Shown here: piece after piece, positions 17,971 to 27,265 of the stretch
Position numbering within the stretch: the first letter of the stretch is position 1
How the letters are laid out: every line of letters begins with the position of its first letter
DNA from: a gamma proteobacterium SCGC AAA168-P09
GTDB lineage: Bacteria > Pseudomonadota > Gammaproteobacteria > Magnimaribacterales > D2472
Assembly: GCA_000385055.1 (NCBI GenBank)
Contig: ARRL01000001.1
Location: 1-64,000 of the forward strand
DNA length: 64,000 bases
Reading direction: 5' to 3'
Translations under genes and position numbers: made by a program
The notes under the pieces: model-generated
Database searches by the model: none
Told to the model about the DNA's origin: nothing
Seen by the model: only the letters and a program-made list of their open reading frames with translations

Positions 17971-18932
17971 GCTAAGTAGTTAATTAAGAATACTGTGAGG
18001 AGTAGGAGTGCTGCCACTAAGTTATGAGCTATTGCTACATAAAGAGGTAAGACATAGACGACATTAATAATTCCAAGACTGATTTGTGTTAGAAGTAAAA
18101 TCCCAAGCGAAGATGCTAGAGGTGCTGCATTTGAAAACCATAGCTTAGACATAAGAATTAAAAAAACTAATGTCACAATTAATGCAGACACTCTATGAGA
18201 GTAGTGAACTGCAACTCTTGATGGATTGTCTAAGAGACCGTATAAATAATTTGGTCCTACCTCTTGATTTAAGTTGAAACCATTTTTAAAGTCCATGTCT
18301 GGGAGATAGCTTCCTTGGCATGTAGGAAAATCAGCACATGCCAGAGATGCATAATTTGTACTGGTCCATACACCCAGAAAAATTTGAATAATTAAAACAA
18401 ACAAAGCTACTCCTGCTATTGTTTTTAAATTTGGTATGGTCATCTTGTTTAAGATTTGAAAATTGCCAGCTTTTAAGAAAATTAAAAAGAAAAGAGTAAG
18501 AGTGGTAAAGCCCCCAAACAAATGACCTGTAACTATAATTGGTAAAAGCTTTAAGCTAACTGTTAGATAGCCAAAAAGTCCTTGGCAGCATATAAATATA
18601 AGAAGTCCAATTGTCCAGGCTCTAATATTTTTATTTTCACTTTGCTTAAATGAAAAATATACTAAAACTATTGCCAAAAAGCCTAATGCAGCTGCAAAGT
18701 ACCTATGAACAACCTCTGGAATTGCTTTATTAATATCATATGGGAACATAGGAAACCTGCTCTCAGCTAAAGCAATCTCTGCTTCATTGGTTGGGAAAAC
18801 AATAAAACCATAACAGCCTGGCCAATCAGGACAACCCAAACCAGCATCAACAAGCCTTGTCCATGCGCCAAGGGCTATAACTATAAATGCTAAACATATT
18901 CCAAAAAAAGATAAATTTTTTATATCATTCAT
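17958..18932 (-). CDS. ctaA: Heme A synthase
   Basis: Eight-helix membrane protein of 324 residues that oxidises heme O to heme A for cytochrome aa3. The N-terminal WTRLVDAGLGCPDWPGCYG and the second-half repeat ACADFPTCQGSYLP are the paired family motifs with conserved cysteines. Heme-ligand histidines appear in PEVVHRYFA, VTGHLFGG, VHYSHRVSA and AIAHNLVAAL. It abuts the upstream small membrane gene by 1 base. Confidence 0.95.
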   Translation of the reverse strand: MNDIKNLSFFGICLAFIVIALGAWTRLVDAGLGCPDWPGCYGFIVFPTNEAEIALAESRFPMFPYDINKAIPEVVHRYFAAALGFLAIVLVYFSFKQSENKNIRAWTIGLLIFICCQGLFGYLTVSLKLLPIIVTGHLFGGFTTLTLFFLIFLKAGNFQILNKMTIPNLKTIAGVALFVLIIQIFLGVWTSTNYASLACADFPTCQGSYLPDMDFKNGFNLNQEVGPNYLYGLLDNPSRVAVHYSHRVSALIVTLVFLILMSKLWFSNAAPLASSLGILLLTQISLGIINVVYVLPLYVAIAHNLVAALLLLTVFLINYLAWKK

Positions 18933-19480
18933 TAAATTAACACCTTCAGATCTTTTAATATTTTTTTAGGGTCGGTTCCAGGATCAAAATACATCACCGC
19001 CCTTCCATACGGATCAATTATAAATATAGGATTTTCTTGAAACATATCTATTGAAGAATTTTTTTGAAGCACATTGATAAGAACTCCATTTTTATCATTT
19101 ACTAACTCTGTTCTTGGGTATTCAGCTATAAGATTATCTATATCATTTTTAATAAGCTGATTTGAAAAGAATGCCACTCTCTTGGCTCTAAATATGTCTC
19201 TATTTAAAGCTACATTTAATTGTCTCATGAGATATAAAGATTTGTCTGCCTTGACTGGATCGGTTATGTATACTCCCATGACCCATTTACCATCTTCAAA
19301 GTCTATTAATTTGTTATCTTCTGAAGTATTGAATTGATCAAAATTAAAATAGCTTTTAAAAAATATGCCATTATTCTTTGTTCCCTCAGGTGAGAAGCCC
19401 AAAGAGAAATAAAGAGAAGAGAAAGTCACAACCAATATAGGTGTTAATAATAATATTGCTAAAAAAACTTTATTTTTCAT
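18932..19480 (-). CDS. Membrane-anchored protein of the cox assembly cluster, thioredoxin-like
   Basis: Unnamed 182-residue protein with one N-terminal membrane anchor (residues ~6-24) and a soluble periplasmic domain. The C-terminal half, with FIIDPYGRAVMYFDPG, looks like the end of a SCO/thioredoxin fold, but the CxxxC copper site is absent. In Pseudomonas a hypothetical membrane gene fills the same slot between surf1 and ctaA. The frame opens earlier, but the ATG at 19480, overlapping surf1 by 11 bases, gives the proper anchor. Role in oxidase assembly is inferred from position. Confidence 0.75.
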   Translation of the reverse strand: MKNKVFLAILLLTPILVVTFSSLYFSLGFSPEGTKNNGIFFKSYFNFDQFNTSEDNKLIDFEDGKWVMGVYITDPVKADKSLYLMRQLNVALNRDIFRAKRVAFFSNQLIKNDIDNLIAEYPRTELVNDKNGVLINVLQKNSSIDMFQENPIFIIDPYGRAVMYFDPGTDPKKILKDLKVLI

Positions 19481-20171
19481 TTTTTCTATACCCCAACCAG
19501 ATAAACATAAAACATAAAACAAGAAACATTGTGAACCATTGTGCTGAATATCCATAATGTTTTGCTGGCATCATATTTGTAGGAATAATCTTTAGATATT
19601 CAAGACTATTCTTTAGTATTGGATCAGCTACCAGAATAAATGATGCTAAAGAATAATTATATTCTTTACTAATAATTTTGAGGCTTTTAGTTTGGGATAC
19701 TTTCGGCCAATCATCTGACACTAAAATATCTGATAACACAAAACCCAGCTCTGGGTCTTCAAGCGTTCCAAGAACTTTTTCTTTAATATTATTTATTTCA
19801 ATATTCGGAAGGGTCTGTCGAGATGCTTCTCTTGATATCCAGCCCCTATCAACCAAAATAAAAATATCTGAATTATCTATCTTGAGAGGGGTCAGAACTT
19901 TATATCCAGCAACGCCCCTGTTAATAACATTATCAACTAATATTTGCCTTGAGTTATCCCAAGTACCATTTATAAAAACTTTATCCCATTTTTTTGAATC
20001 TTCAGAAAAAGCGGATGCGTCTTTCTTTAAATTATTTTCAAACTCTGAAATAATATTTGCTTTTGCTTGCCCTCTTTCAATCTGCCATAGGCCTAAAGCA
20101 AAAAATACAGATGCAAAAATAATGAAAAAGGTTGTAATGCTCTTTCCTGGGTTAAATTTCTGTGATTTCAT
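19470..20171 (-). CDS. surf1: SURF1 family cytochrome oxidase assembly protein
   Basis: The 233 residues have the SURF1 layout: N-terminal helix ending FFALGLWQIERGQAK, a periplasmic domain with VFINGTW, VDRGWI and the late AKHYGYSAQWFTMF leading into the second helix. The family binds or delivers heme A during subunit I maturation. It is divergent from the small DUF2909 gene and overlaps the next gene by 11 bases. Confidence 0.93.
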   Translation of the reverse strand: MKSQKFNPGKSITTFFIIFASVFFALGLWQIERGQAKANIISEFENNLKKDASAFSEDSKKWDKVFINGTWDNSRQILVDNVINRGVAGYKVLTPLKIDNSDIFILVDRGWISREASRQTLPNIEINNIKEKVLGTLEDPELGFVLSDILVSDDWPKVSQTKSLKIISKEYNYSLASFILVADPILKNSLEYLKIIPTNMMPAKHYGYSAQWFTMFLVLCFMFIWLGYRKNEK

Positions 20172-20204
20172 ATCTAAAATTTGTATTTGCTTTAAAATAA
20201 CTTA

Positions 20205-20423
20205 ATGATAAAAACTCTAATCTATATCGATGTATTCTTAATAATGGTATCACTTGCTAGCGGTCTTTACTTTCTAATAGTTGATCAAGGTAAAACTGAT
20301 AGTAAGAGAACAGTTTATAGTCTTGGTTTTAGAGTTACCCTTGCTGTCATACTTGTAATACTTGTAACCATTGGCTTAATCACTGGTGAGCTAGGAAATA
20401 GTGTCCCCTGGGAAGGTTCTTAG
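20205..20423 (+). CDS. Twin-transmembrane protein, DUF2909 family
   Basis: A 72-residue protein with two hydrophobic helices (residues ~4-25 and ~46-64) joined by a basic loop (GKTDSKRTVYSLGFR). The RTVYSLGFRVTLA segment matches the DUF2909 pattern, whose genes sit beside cytochrome c oxidase subunit III. It is on the opposite strand to the rest of the oxidase cluster, divergent from surf1 and end to end with coxC. Function is unknown. Confidence 0.8.
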   Translation: MIKTLIYIDVFLIMVSLASGLYFLIVDQGKTDSKRTVYSLGFRVTLAVILVILVTIGLITGELGNSVPWEGS

Positions 20424-21338
20424 TTACAGTATATATACGAACAAGAACAACATTACCCAAACCACATCAACAAAGTGCCAATACCATGAGGCAGCTTCAA
20501 ACCCAAAATGGTCATGATCTTCAAAGTGACCTGCAAAAACTGATCTGGCTAACATTACTGCCAGCATAATTCCACCCATCATTACGTGAAAACCATGGAA
20601 ACCAGTTAACATAAAGAATGTTGAGCCGTAAATACCTGAATTAAGTGTTAAGCCATAATGCGCGTATGCTTCGTAATACTCAGCAGCCTGCAATCCTACA
20701 AAGATTAAAGCGAGGCCTACAGTAATACCAAGAAACCTATTAAATTTCTTTCTATTGCCATTTTTTAAACCAACGTGTGCAAAATGAACTGTAACGCTTG
20801 AACTTAATAAAACTATAGTGTTCCATAAAGGAAGCCATTCTAAAGCATGTCCCCAGCCTGGCCATGCCATGCTTTTTTCAGCAAGCACATATTCAGCTCC
20901 TTTATCAGGAGTTGTGATAAGAGGCCATGCGGATTCAAAACCATCCCACAAATCAAGAGCAGCAACTCCAACACCATTTTCACCCTCTCCACCAAGCCAA
21001 GGCACTGCAAAATTTCTTACATAGAATAAAGCACCAAAAAAAGCAGCAAAGAACATAACTTCAGAGAAGATAAACCAAGCCATTCCATAAACGTAAGATG
21101 TTTTTAATTGATTACTGTCAAGACCTGATAAATGTTCCTTTATGACTTGTCTGAACCAAAAAAATAAAGTTGTAAATAAAGAGGCAAAACCAGCATATAA
21201 AATATAAACAGAATTGCTATCTGCATCGCCGAGGCTATTGATGGTGCTGCTAGCTCCCATTACTAATAAAAACAAAGAGAAAGCCATAAAAATTGGGAAT
21301 CTACTTTGGTCTGGTACGTAATAGTTTTGTGTACTCAT
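20424..21338 (-). CDS. coxC: Cytochrome c oxidase subunit III
   Basis: 304 residues, seven predicted helices. Family signatures: WFIFSEVMFFAAFFGALFY near residue 90, the HALEWLPLWNTIVLL stretch, GFHGFHVMMGG and the C-terminal EAASWYWHFVDVVW. It stabilises the catalytic subunit I. Last structural gene in coxB-coxA-ctaG-coxC. Confidence 0.98.
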   Translation of the reverse strand: MSTQNYYVPDQSRFPIFMAFSLFLLVMGASSTINSLGDADSNSVYILYAGFASLFTTLFFWFRQVIKEHLSGLDSNQLKTSYVYGMAWFIFSEVMFFAAFFGALFYVRNFAVPWLGGEGENGVGVAALDLWDGFESAWPLITTPDKGAEYVLAEKSMAWPGWGHALEWLPLWNTIVLLSSSVTVHFAHVGLKNGNRKKFNRFLGITVGLALIFVGLQAAEYYEAYAHYGLTLNSGIYGSTFFMLTGFHGFHVMMGGIMLAVMLARSVFAGHFEDHDHFGFEAASWYWHFVDVVWVMLFLFVYIL

Positions 21339-21341
21339 CTT

Positions 21342-21914
21342 TTAATGCTCCATTTCATGATGGTCTTTATGATCATGATGGGCAAGAGCCTCATCATCAT
21401 ATTCAGTAATATCAAAAATTGTATAAGAAAGAATAATGTTTTCAATAGCTTCAGGTAGCTCGTTTGATACTAAAAGTTTTACAGGCAATAGCGCCTCTTC
21501 GCCTGGGGCTAATTCTTGTTGTTCAAAGCAAAAACATTCTAACTTTTTTAAGTGAGCCGCTGCATTTGATGGAGCTACGCTCGGAACAGCCTGAGCTGTC
21601 ATTTTTTTATCTGTAGTGTTCTTTACATAAAAAGTTGCGGTGTAATATTTACCTGTTGAAATTGTCATAACTTTTTCAGAGGGCTCAAAAGTCCATGGCA
21701 TGTTCTCGTTGTTTGTTGAAATAAACTGTAAGCCAAGAGGTCTGCCTTCTTCTATTACAAGCTTGTCAGCATTTTCTGATTGAAATACTTTTCCATTAAT
21801 TCCAGTTACCTCACAAAAAACATCATATAAAGGCACAAGCGCAAACCCAAAAGCAAACATTAATGGCACTGCAATTACGAGTCGCCTTAAGGTTTTTTTA
21901 GCCTCAGAATTCAT
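21342..21914 (-). CDS. ctaG: Cytochrome c oxidase assembly protein CtaG/Cox11
   Basis: Copper chaperone for the CuB centre of subunit I. The 190 residues have an N-terminal helix (LVIAVPLMFAFGFALVPLYDVFCEVTG), conserved Cys in YDVFCEVTG, and the copper-binding CFCFEQQ pair (KLECFCFEQQELAPGE). A His-rich C-terminal tail (HHDHKDHHEMEH) is an added metal-binding feature. Its stop and the neighbouring starts are within 1-4 bases. Confidence 0.96.
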   Translation of the reverse strand: MNSEAKKTLRRLVIAVPLMFAFGFALVPLYDVFCEVTGINGKVFQSENADKLVIEEGRPLGLQFISTNNENMPWTFEPSEKVMTISTGKYYTATFYVKNTTDKKMTAQAVPSVAPSNAAAHLKKLECFCFEQQELAPGEEALLPVKLLVSNELPEAIENIILSYTIFDITEYDDEALAHHDHKDHHEMEH

Positions 21915-23497
21915 TAATCAACCTTTGGAGGGGTTGTAAATGTATGATAAGGAGCCGGCGATGCTACCGTCCACTCTAATCCTCTGGCACCTTCCCAAAC
22001 TTGATCTGTTGCTTTTTTACCACCCATTACTGTTTTGACAACAATAAATAGGAATAGTATTTGAGACACTCCAAATAAAAAGGCTCCAACTGTAGATACC
22101 ATATTCCAATCAGCGAACTGAAGAGCGTAATCTGGATACCTTCTTGGCATGCCAGCTAAGCCAATAAAATGTTGAGGAAAGAAAGTTACATTAACTCCAA
22201 TAAACGAAAGCCAGAAATGAAGTTTTCCTAACCTTTCGTCATACATATTTCCACACCATTTTGGAATCCAGTAGTACACAGCAGCCATAATTGAAAAAAT
22301 AGCTCCAGGTACTAATACGTAATGAAAATGGGCAACAACAAAATACGTATCATGATATTGAAAGTCTGCTGGCGTAATTGCAAGCATTAATCCAGAGAAC
22401 CCGCCCATGGTAAATAAAACAACAAATGCTATAGCAAATAACATTGGTGTTTCAAAAGTTATTGAACCTTTAAACATTGTAGCGATCCAATTAAAGACTT
22501 TAACACCGGTAGGCACCGCGATTAACATCGTAGCCCACATAAAAAATAACTCAGCAGCAAGAGGTAAACCAACTGTAAACATATGATGTGCCCATACTAC
22601 AAAAGATAGAATGGCAATCGAAAGCATTGCCCAAACCATAGAAGAGTAGCCAAAAAGCTGCTTTCTTGAGAAGGTCTCTATTATATGAGAAACGATTCCA
22701 AACGCTGGCAGGATCATTATGTATACTTCTGGATGGCCAAAGAACCAAAAAATATGCTGAAATAAAACAGGATCACCGCCACCCGCTGCATTAAAGAAAC
22801 TGGTTCCAAAATGAATATCCATAAGCATCATAGTTACAGCTCCTGCGAGAACTGGCATAACAGCAATTAACAAATATGCTGTTATTAACCAAGACCATAC
22901 AAAAAGTGGCATTTTCATCAAAGTCACGCCAGGGGCTCGCATATTCATGATTGTTACAACAACATTAATTGCTCCCATAATTGATGAGGCTCCCATTATG
23001 TGAACTGAGAATATAAAAAATGTTACACTGGGCGGCGCATAGGTTGTGGACAGTGGTGCATAAAATGTCCAACCAAAATTAGGTGCCCCACCTTCCATAA
23101 ATAAAGAAGATAAAAGAATAAAAAAAGCAAATGGTAGTATCCAAAAACTTAAATTGTTCATTCTAGGCAGAGCCATATCTGGCGCTCCTATCATCATTGG
23201 AACTAACCAGTTTGCTAAACCAACAAAAGCAGGCATAACTCCACCAAAAATCATTATTAGGCCATGCAGTGTAATCATTTGATTATAGAATTCTGGTTCT
23301 ACTATCTGCATGCCTGGCTGAAATAATTCAGCTCTAATTACCATTGCCATTGCTCCTCCTATTAGGAACATTGCAAAACTAAACCAAAGATATAAAGTTC
23401 CTATATCTTTATGGTTTGTTGTGTAAAGCCATCTAGTTAAACCCTTAGCAGGCCCATGATGATGGTCGTCATGATGATTTTCTATTACTGCGCTCAT
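21914..23497 (-). CDS. coxA: Cytochrome c oxidase subunit I (aa3 type)
   Basis: Catalytic proton-pumping subunit, 527 residues, 12 helices. The active-site motif is WFFGHPEVYIMILP (CuB His and cross-linked Tyr), followed by WAHHMFTVG and the heme-ligand segment DTYFVVAHFHYVLV. The D-channel motif is ANWLVPMMIGAPDMALPRMNN. The N-terminus has a His/Asp cluster (HHDDHHHG). It lies 21 bases after coxB. Confidence 0.98.
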   Translation of the reverse strand: MSAVIENHHDDHHHGPAKGLTRWLYTTNHKDIGTLYLWFSFAMFLIGGAMAMVIRAELFQPGMQIVEPEFYNQMITLHGLIMIFGGVMPAFVGLANWLVPMMIGAPDMALPRMNNLSFWILPFAFFILLSSLFMEGGAPNFGWTFYAPLSTTYAPPSVTFFIFSVHIMGASSIMGAINVVVTIMNMRAPGVTLMKMPLFVWSWLITAYLLIAVMPVLAGAVTMMLMDIHFGTSFFNAAGGGDPVLFQHIFWFFGHPEVYIMILPAFGIVSHIIETFSRKQLFGYSSMVWAMLSIAILSFVVWAHHMFTVGLPLAAELFFMWATMLIAVPTGVKVFNWIATMFKGSITFETPMLFAIAFVVLFTMGGFSGLMLAITPADFQYHDTYFVVAHFHYVLVPGAIFSIMAAVYYWIPKWCGNMYDERLGKLHFWLSFIGVNVTFFPQHFIGLAGMPRRYPDYALQFADWNMVSTVGAFLFGVSQILFLFIVVKTVMGGKKATDQVWEGARGLEWTVASPAPYHTFTTPPKVD

Positions 23498-23518
23498 ATT
23501 TTCTTTCTCTCTTTAATA

Positions 23519-24664
23519 TTAAATCTTTGGTTTTTTGTAATCTACAATATCTTTTGGAACAACGATTTCACCGTCACCATTTTCTTTATTGCCCCATGAT
23601 TGACGTGTATATGTTATGACGGCTGCCAGCTCTACTTCTGAAAGATAACTAAATGAATTCATTGCGGCTCCTTGAACACCTTCCATAAGAATTTCTATAT
23701 TTCTTTCTTTATTATTTAAAACTACGTCGCTACCAGCAAGGGCTGGAAATATCCCAGGAATACCCTGACCATTTGTTTGATGGCATGCTACACAATTAAC
23801 TGCATAAACACTTTCACCTCTTGCAACTAATTCTTCTGCTGTCCAATCTTTAGTTGTTAGCTCGGCCATCTTCATAGCTGCTTCTTTCTTTCCGGAAACC
23901 CATTCATCATATTCGTTTTGCTCAACTACCTTTACTACGATAGGCATAAAACCATGATTTTTACCACATAGCTCAGTACATTTGCCTCTATAAATACCCG
24001 GCTTATCTACTTTGGTCCAAGCTGTATTTACAAAACCCGGTATGGCATCTTGCTTAATAGCAAAAGCAGGCATCCACCAAGAATGGATAACATCATTAGC
24101 TGTTATTAAAAATCTTACTTTTTTACCCACAGGTATTACCACCATTTCATCAACTTCTTGTAAATAATTTTCGCCCTTGGGAACAAGATTGTTGATTTCA
24201 TCCATATCAGTTGATAGATTGGAGAAAAAGCTTACATCATCTTCTAAATAATTATATTGCCATTTCCACTGATAACCCGTTACCTGAATATTTAGATCTC
24301 CAGCCTCATCATCATATATTTTTACCAGTGTTTTAGATGCTGGAATTGCCATAGCTATTAATATTAAAAATGGAATTATTGTCCATGCAATTTCAACTTT
24401 ATGATTTTCATGAAAAGAAGCTGCAACTGGATTCTTCTTCTTTGTATGTGCATACATCGAATAAAACATAACACCAAAAACCACAACGCCAATTGCTACG
24501 CATATCCAAAAAATAAGCATGTGCAGTTCAAAAACTTCATTACTAATATCAGTTACACCTCTTGTCATATTGAGAGCGAACCAATCTGCCTTCATGGGAG
24601 CTGAAAAAATTAGAAGCGCAGACATAATTTTAATCTGCAAATTTTGTAAATATTTAAAAGACAT
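23519..24664 (-). CDS. coxB: Cytochrome c oxidase subunit II with fused cytochrome c domain
   Basis: 381-residue subunit with two N-terminal helices, a cupredoxin domain carrying the CuA ligands (HSWWMPAF and CTELCGKNHGFMP) and a C-terminal cytochrome c domain with CVACH (caa3-like), as in many gammaproteobacteria. The distal Met candidate is in AAMNSFSYL. A longer frame starts at 24691, but AAAGGATAAAGAA precedes the ATG at 24664 and residues 1-40 then form a signal-like leader. First gene of the oxidase operon. Confidence 0.95.
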   Translation of the reverse strand: MSFKYLQNLQIKIMSALLIFSAPMKADWFALNMTRGVTDISNEVFELHMLIFWICVAIGVVVFGVMFYSMYAHTKKKNPVAASFHENHKVEIAWTIIPFLILIAMAIPASKTLVKIYDDEAGDLNIQVTGYQWKWQYNYLEDDVSFFSNLSTDMDEINNLVPKGENYLQEVDEMVVIPVGKKVRFLITANDVIHSWWMPAFAIKQDAIPGFVNTAWTKVDKPGIYRGKCTELCGKNHGFMPIVVKVVEQNEYDEWVSGKKEAAMKMAELTTKDWTAEELVARGESVYAVNCVACHQTNGQGIPGIFPALAGSDVVLNNKERNIEILMEGVQGAAMNSFSYLSEVELAAVITYTRQSWGNKENGDGEIVVPKDIVDYKKPKI

Positions 24665-24713
24665 TTCTTTATCCTTTGAGTGTGCTAACAAAAATAAAAC
24701 TTATTTATATACA

Positions 24714-24742
24714 ATTATAAGTTATATCTATAATTAAAACAA
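24714..24742 (-). promoter_or_regulatory. Candidate promoter of the cox operon
   Basis: On the minus strand, TTGTTT (24737-24742) and a perfect TATAAT (24714-24719) are 17 bases apart, about 50 bases upstream of the coxB start. It is the only gap of this size in the oxidase run, so it likely drives coxB-coxA-ctaG-coxC. Confidence 0.55.
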
Positions 24743-24794
24743 AATATAGACTGTAAATTTCGGTGCATATGATATCTTTTTGAAGTGTTTTTTA

Positions 24795-24992
24795 CTAGCT
24801 TTTAGGATTTTTATAATCTTGAATATTAATTACATTAATTGATTGTTTTTTGTTGTTGATTTCCTTAGGTCTTTCCTCTGTAAATTCACACTTAACACAA
24901 TAAATTAAATTGTTTTCAGCGTTGATGGCTATAGTATCTTTAGCACTACATGATGGGCATGTTGCTCCGGCAATAAACTGAACCATTTTCAT
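24795..24992 (-). CDS. yheV: YheV-family zinc-ribbon protein
   Basis: A 65-residue protein with FIAGATCPSCSAKD near the start and YCVKCEF later, i.e. two CxxC knuckles of a small zinc ribbon. E. coli YheV has the same FIAGAKCPxC opening and ECVKCG second knuckle. The biochemical role is unknown. It overlaps aroE by 4 bases at the end of the purE-tsaC-hemF-aroE run. Confidence 0.82.
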   Translation of the reverse strand: MKMVQFIAGATCPSCSAKDTIAINAENNLIYCVKCEFTEERPKEINNKKQSINVINIQDYKNPKS

Positions 24993-25801
24993 TCTGACAT
25001 GCTCTTAAGGTCTTCTGATACTTTATCTGTTTCTGAATTTACGCCAAACCAAAGTTTAAAAGATTGAGCTGCTTGATTGACCAACATTCCAGTTCCATCA
25101 TAAACATTCTTTGAAGACTCTGATGCCCACTCGCAAAAGGGTGTTTTGCCAAGCGAATAATTTAAATCATAAAAAATTGTTTCATTTGAGGTTTTGATCT
25201 CTTTTGGAGGATTAAAAGAACCGGTTAGCCCTGCAGAACTTCCATTTATAATAATGTCATATTGCGCCTCCTCATTATGCGAATATTGAAAACGATGATT
25301 GGGGTAGTTCGTGCATAACCTTCGTGCTTTTTCTGGAGTTCTATTAAGAATAGTGATTTCTGATGGTTTGCTTTGCACCAATCTAAACAATATGCTCTCA
25401 ACAGCAGCACCAGCTCCAATAATTAAAATACTTTTTCCATAAACATCTATTCCTTTGTATTTTAAATCTGCCATGAAACCCATTCCGTCTGTGGATTCAA
25501 GTATAAAAATTCTATTATTTTTAGTGACAGTGTTTACAGCATTAATGAACTTTGCTTCTTCTGAGATTTCTCCTTTAATTTTTGCTGCTAGACTTTTAAG
25601 AGGCAGGGTTACATTTAAACCTTTAGATGTCTTGTCAGAAAAAAACTCAGCAATAAAGCTCTCAAATTTATCCTCTTCTACTTTATAAGCTTGATAATCT
25701 ATATTTATGTTGTGCTGTCTTGCAAAGCGAGAATGTATAAATGGCGATAAAGAATGTTCAATAGGATTACCTAAAACACCAAGTCTAATTTTCTTAGACA
25801 T
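24989..25801 (-). CDS. aroE: Shikimate dehydrogenase
   Basis: NADPH-dependent reduction of 3-dehydroshikimate in aromatic amino acid synthesis. The 270 residues carry the substrate motif NPIEHSLSPFIH, NVTLPLKS (catalytic Lys), STDGMGF, the nucleotide loop GAGAAVES and a NRTPEKARR pattern for NADPH preference. It overlaps hemF by 8 bases; hemF-aroE order is the Pseudomonas order. Confidence 0.96.
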   Translation of the reverse strand: MSKKIRLGVLGNPIEHSLSPFIHSRFARQHNINIDYQAYKVEEDKFESFIAEFFSDKTSKGLNVTLPLKSLAAKIKGEISEEAKFINAVNTVTKNNRIFILESTDGMGFMADLKYKGIDVYGKSILIIGAGAAVESILFRLVQSKPSEITILNRTPEKARRLCTNYPNHRFQYSHNEEAQYDIIINGSSAGLTGSFNPPKEIKTSNETIFYDLNYSLGKTPFCEWASESSKNVYDGTGMLVNQAAQSFKLWFGVNSETDKVSEDLKSMSE

Positions 25802-26699
25802 TCCAATCCTTGTTAATATAGTTAAGTAGGCGTTTTTCCATTTTTATATACTCTTTATCTTTTTTATAAGACCACTTTACATCACTTGGTAGGGATGCGA
25901 GTATCGACTCGATCCTTCCATTCGATTGAAGACCAAAAGCCGTTCCCCTGTCATAAGTTAAATTAAATTCTGCATACCTTCCTCTTCTAAAAAGTTGAAA
26001 CTCTTTCTGAGCTTTGGTGTATTTAGTATTTTTTCTTTTCCTAACAATTGCGTTATATGAGTTTTTGTATTGATTGGCCACATCCGAGAGCATAAAAAGA
26101 GTCTTATCAAGGCTTAATTTAGAGAGGTTGTCAAAAAAAATGCCGCCAATACCTCTTCTTTCCTTTCTGTGGGGTATATAAAAATACTCATTACAATTTT
26201 TTGCAAATTTTTTGTAAAAATTTTTGTTATATGTATCTAAAAGATCTTTTGCATCATTGTGCCATTGCAAACAGTCTTCTTTGTATGGAAAAAAGGGAGT
26301 AAGGTCGTAACCTCCACCTGCCCACCACTCTTTAACATCACCATTTTTTTCTAATATACAAAATAATCTTATGTTCATATGGCTTGATGGGGCGTATGGA
26401 TTTTTAGGATGTGAAATAACAGAAACACCCATGGCTTGATATCCATTATTTGAAGATTTAATCAGTGAATTTCCTAAGGCTGCTTTTGGCAATCTCTTCC
26501 CTTTAATTGAAGAGAAATTTACAGCACAATTATCGAAAAAATTACCTCCATGAATTGTAAAAGTTGTGCCACCTCCACCCTCAGGTCTTTTCCATTTATC
26601 TAGAACAAGTTTAGCTTTATTAGAACTTTCTAGATTTTTAAAAGACTCAACAATATCTAAATGAGATTGCCTAAATATCTTCTCTAATTCATTTATCAT
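25794..26699 (-). CDS. hemF: Oxygen-dependent coproporphyrinogen III oxidase
   Basis: Aerobic conversion of coproporphyrinogen III to protoporphyrinogen IX in heme synthesis. At 301 residues it is full length. Characteristic stretches: RPEGGGGTTF, HMNIRLFC, WWAGGGYDLTPFFPY, RGIGGIFFDNL, RRGRYAEFNLTYDRGTAFGLQ. It implies aerobic life and supplies heme for the cytochromes in this window. Confidence 0.97.
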   Translation of the reverse strand: MINELEKIFRQSHLDIVESFKNLESSNKAKLVLDKWKRPEGGGGTTFTIHGGNFFDNCAVNFSSIKGKRLPKAALGNSLIKSSNNGYQAMGVSVISHPKNPYAPSSHMNIRLFCILEKNGDVKEWWAGGGYDLTPFFPYKEDCLQWHNDAKDLLDTYNKNFYKKFAKNCNEYFYIPHRKERRGIGGIFFDNLSKLSLDKTLFMLSDVANQYKNSYNAIVRKRKNTKYTKAQKEFQLFRRGRYAEFNLTYDRGTAFGLQSNGRIESILASLPSDVKWSYKKDKEYIKMEKRLLNYINKDWNV

Positions 26700-26700
26700 T

Positions 26701-27261
26701 TTATTCTCTGATAATAGCTTTGGTGGTCAAATCTATAATTGATGTGGGTTTTATATTATTGCCTAGTTTATCATTATAATGAGCAACATCTTTTTGATTA
26801 AAAATCTTAATTATGTCATCGATGTTGTTAAAGTTATTTTCTCCAGAAATATTTGCTGAAGTGGATATAAGAAGACTATCAAAGTTATCAAGTAAGCTAA
26901 TTATAGGATAGTGATTACTTACTCTCAAAGCGATCTTGCCGCTATCGTTTTTTAAATGTTGAGGAAGTTTTTCATTATATTCTACTAACAAGGTTGTAGG
27001 ACCAGGCCATACAGAATTGATAAAATTTATATCCTGTACATCTAGGTTTTTGATATATTTTTTAACACTTTCTAATGATTTTATTAACACTATAAAGCTT
27101 TTGTTTCTTGGTCTTTTTTTTAGCTCATATACTCTTAAAAAACTTTTTTCATTTAACGCATCGCAACCAATTCCCCATACACCTTCTGTTGGGTGAAGAA
27201 GTATTTTGCCCTCAGCCAACCATGAGGCTGAAGACAAAACATCTAAAGAATTATTATGCAA
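26701..27261 (-). CDS. tsaC: Threonylcarbamoyl-AMP synthase (YrdC/Sua5 family)
   Basis: Makes L-threonylcarbamoyladenylate for the t6A37 modification of ANN-decoding tRNAs. The 186 residues start the core with HPTEGVWGIGCDA and the ELKKRPRNKSFIVLI substrate-binding lysines, and end the fold with STSANISGE. Lacking the Sua5 C-terminal domain, it is the TsaC type. It lies 4 bases from purE and 1 base from hemF. Confidence 0.95.
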   Translation of the reverse strand: MHNNSLDVLSSASWLAEGKILLHPTEGVWGIGCDALNEKSFLRVYELKKRPRNKSFIVLIKSLESVKKYIKNLDVQDINFINSVWPGPTTLLVEYNEKLPQHLKNDSGKIALRVSNHYPIISLLDNFDSLLISTSANISGENNFNNIDDIIKIFNQKDVAHYNDKLGNNIKPTSIIDLTTKAIIRE

Positions 27262-27265
27262 TTAA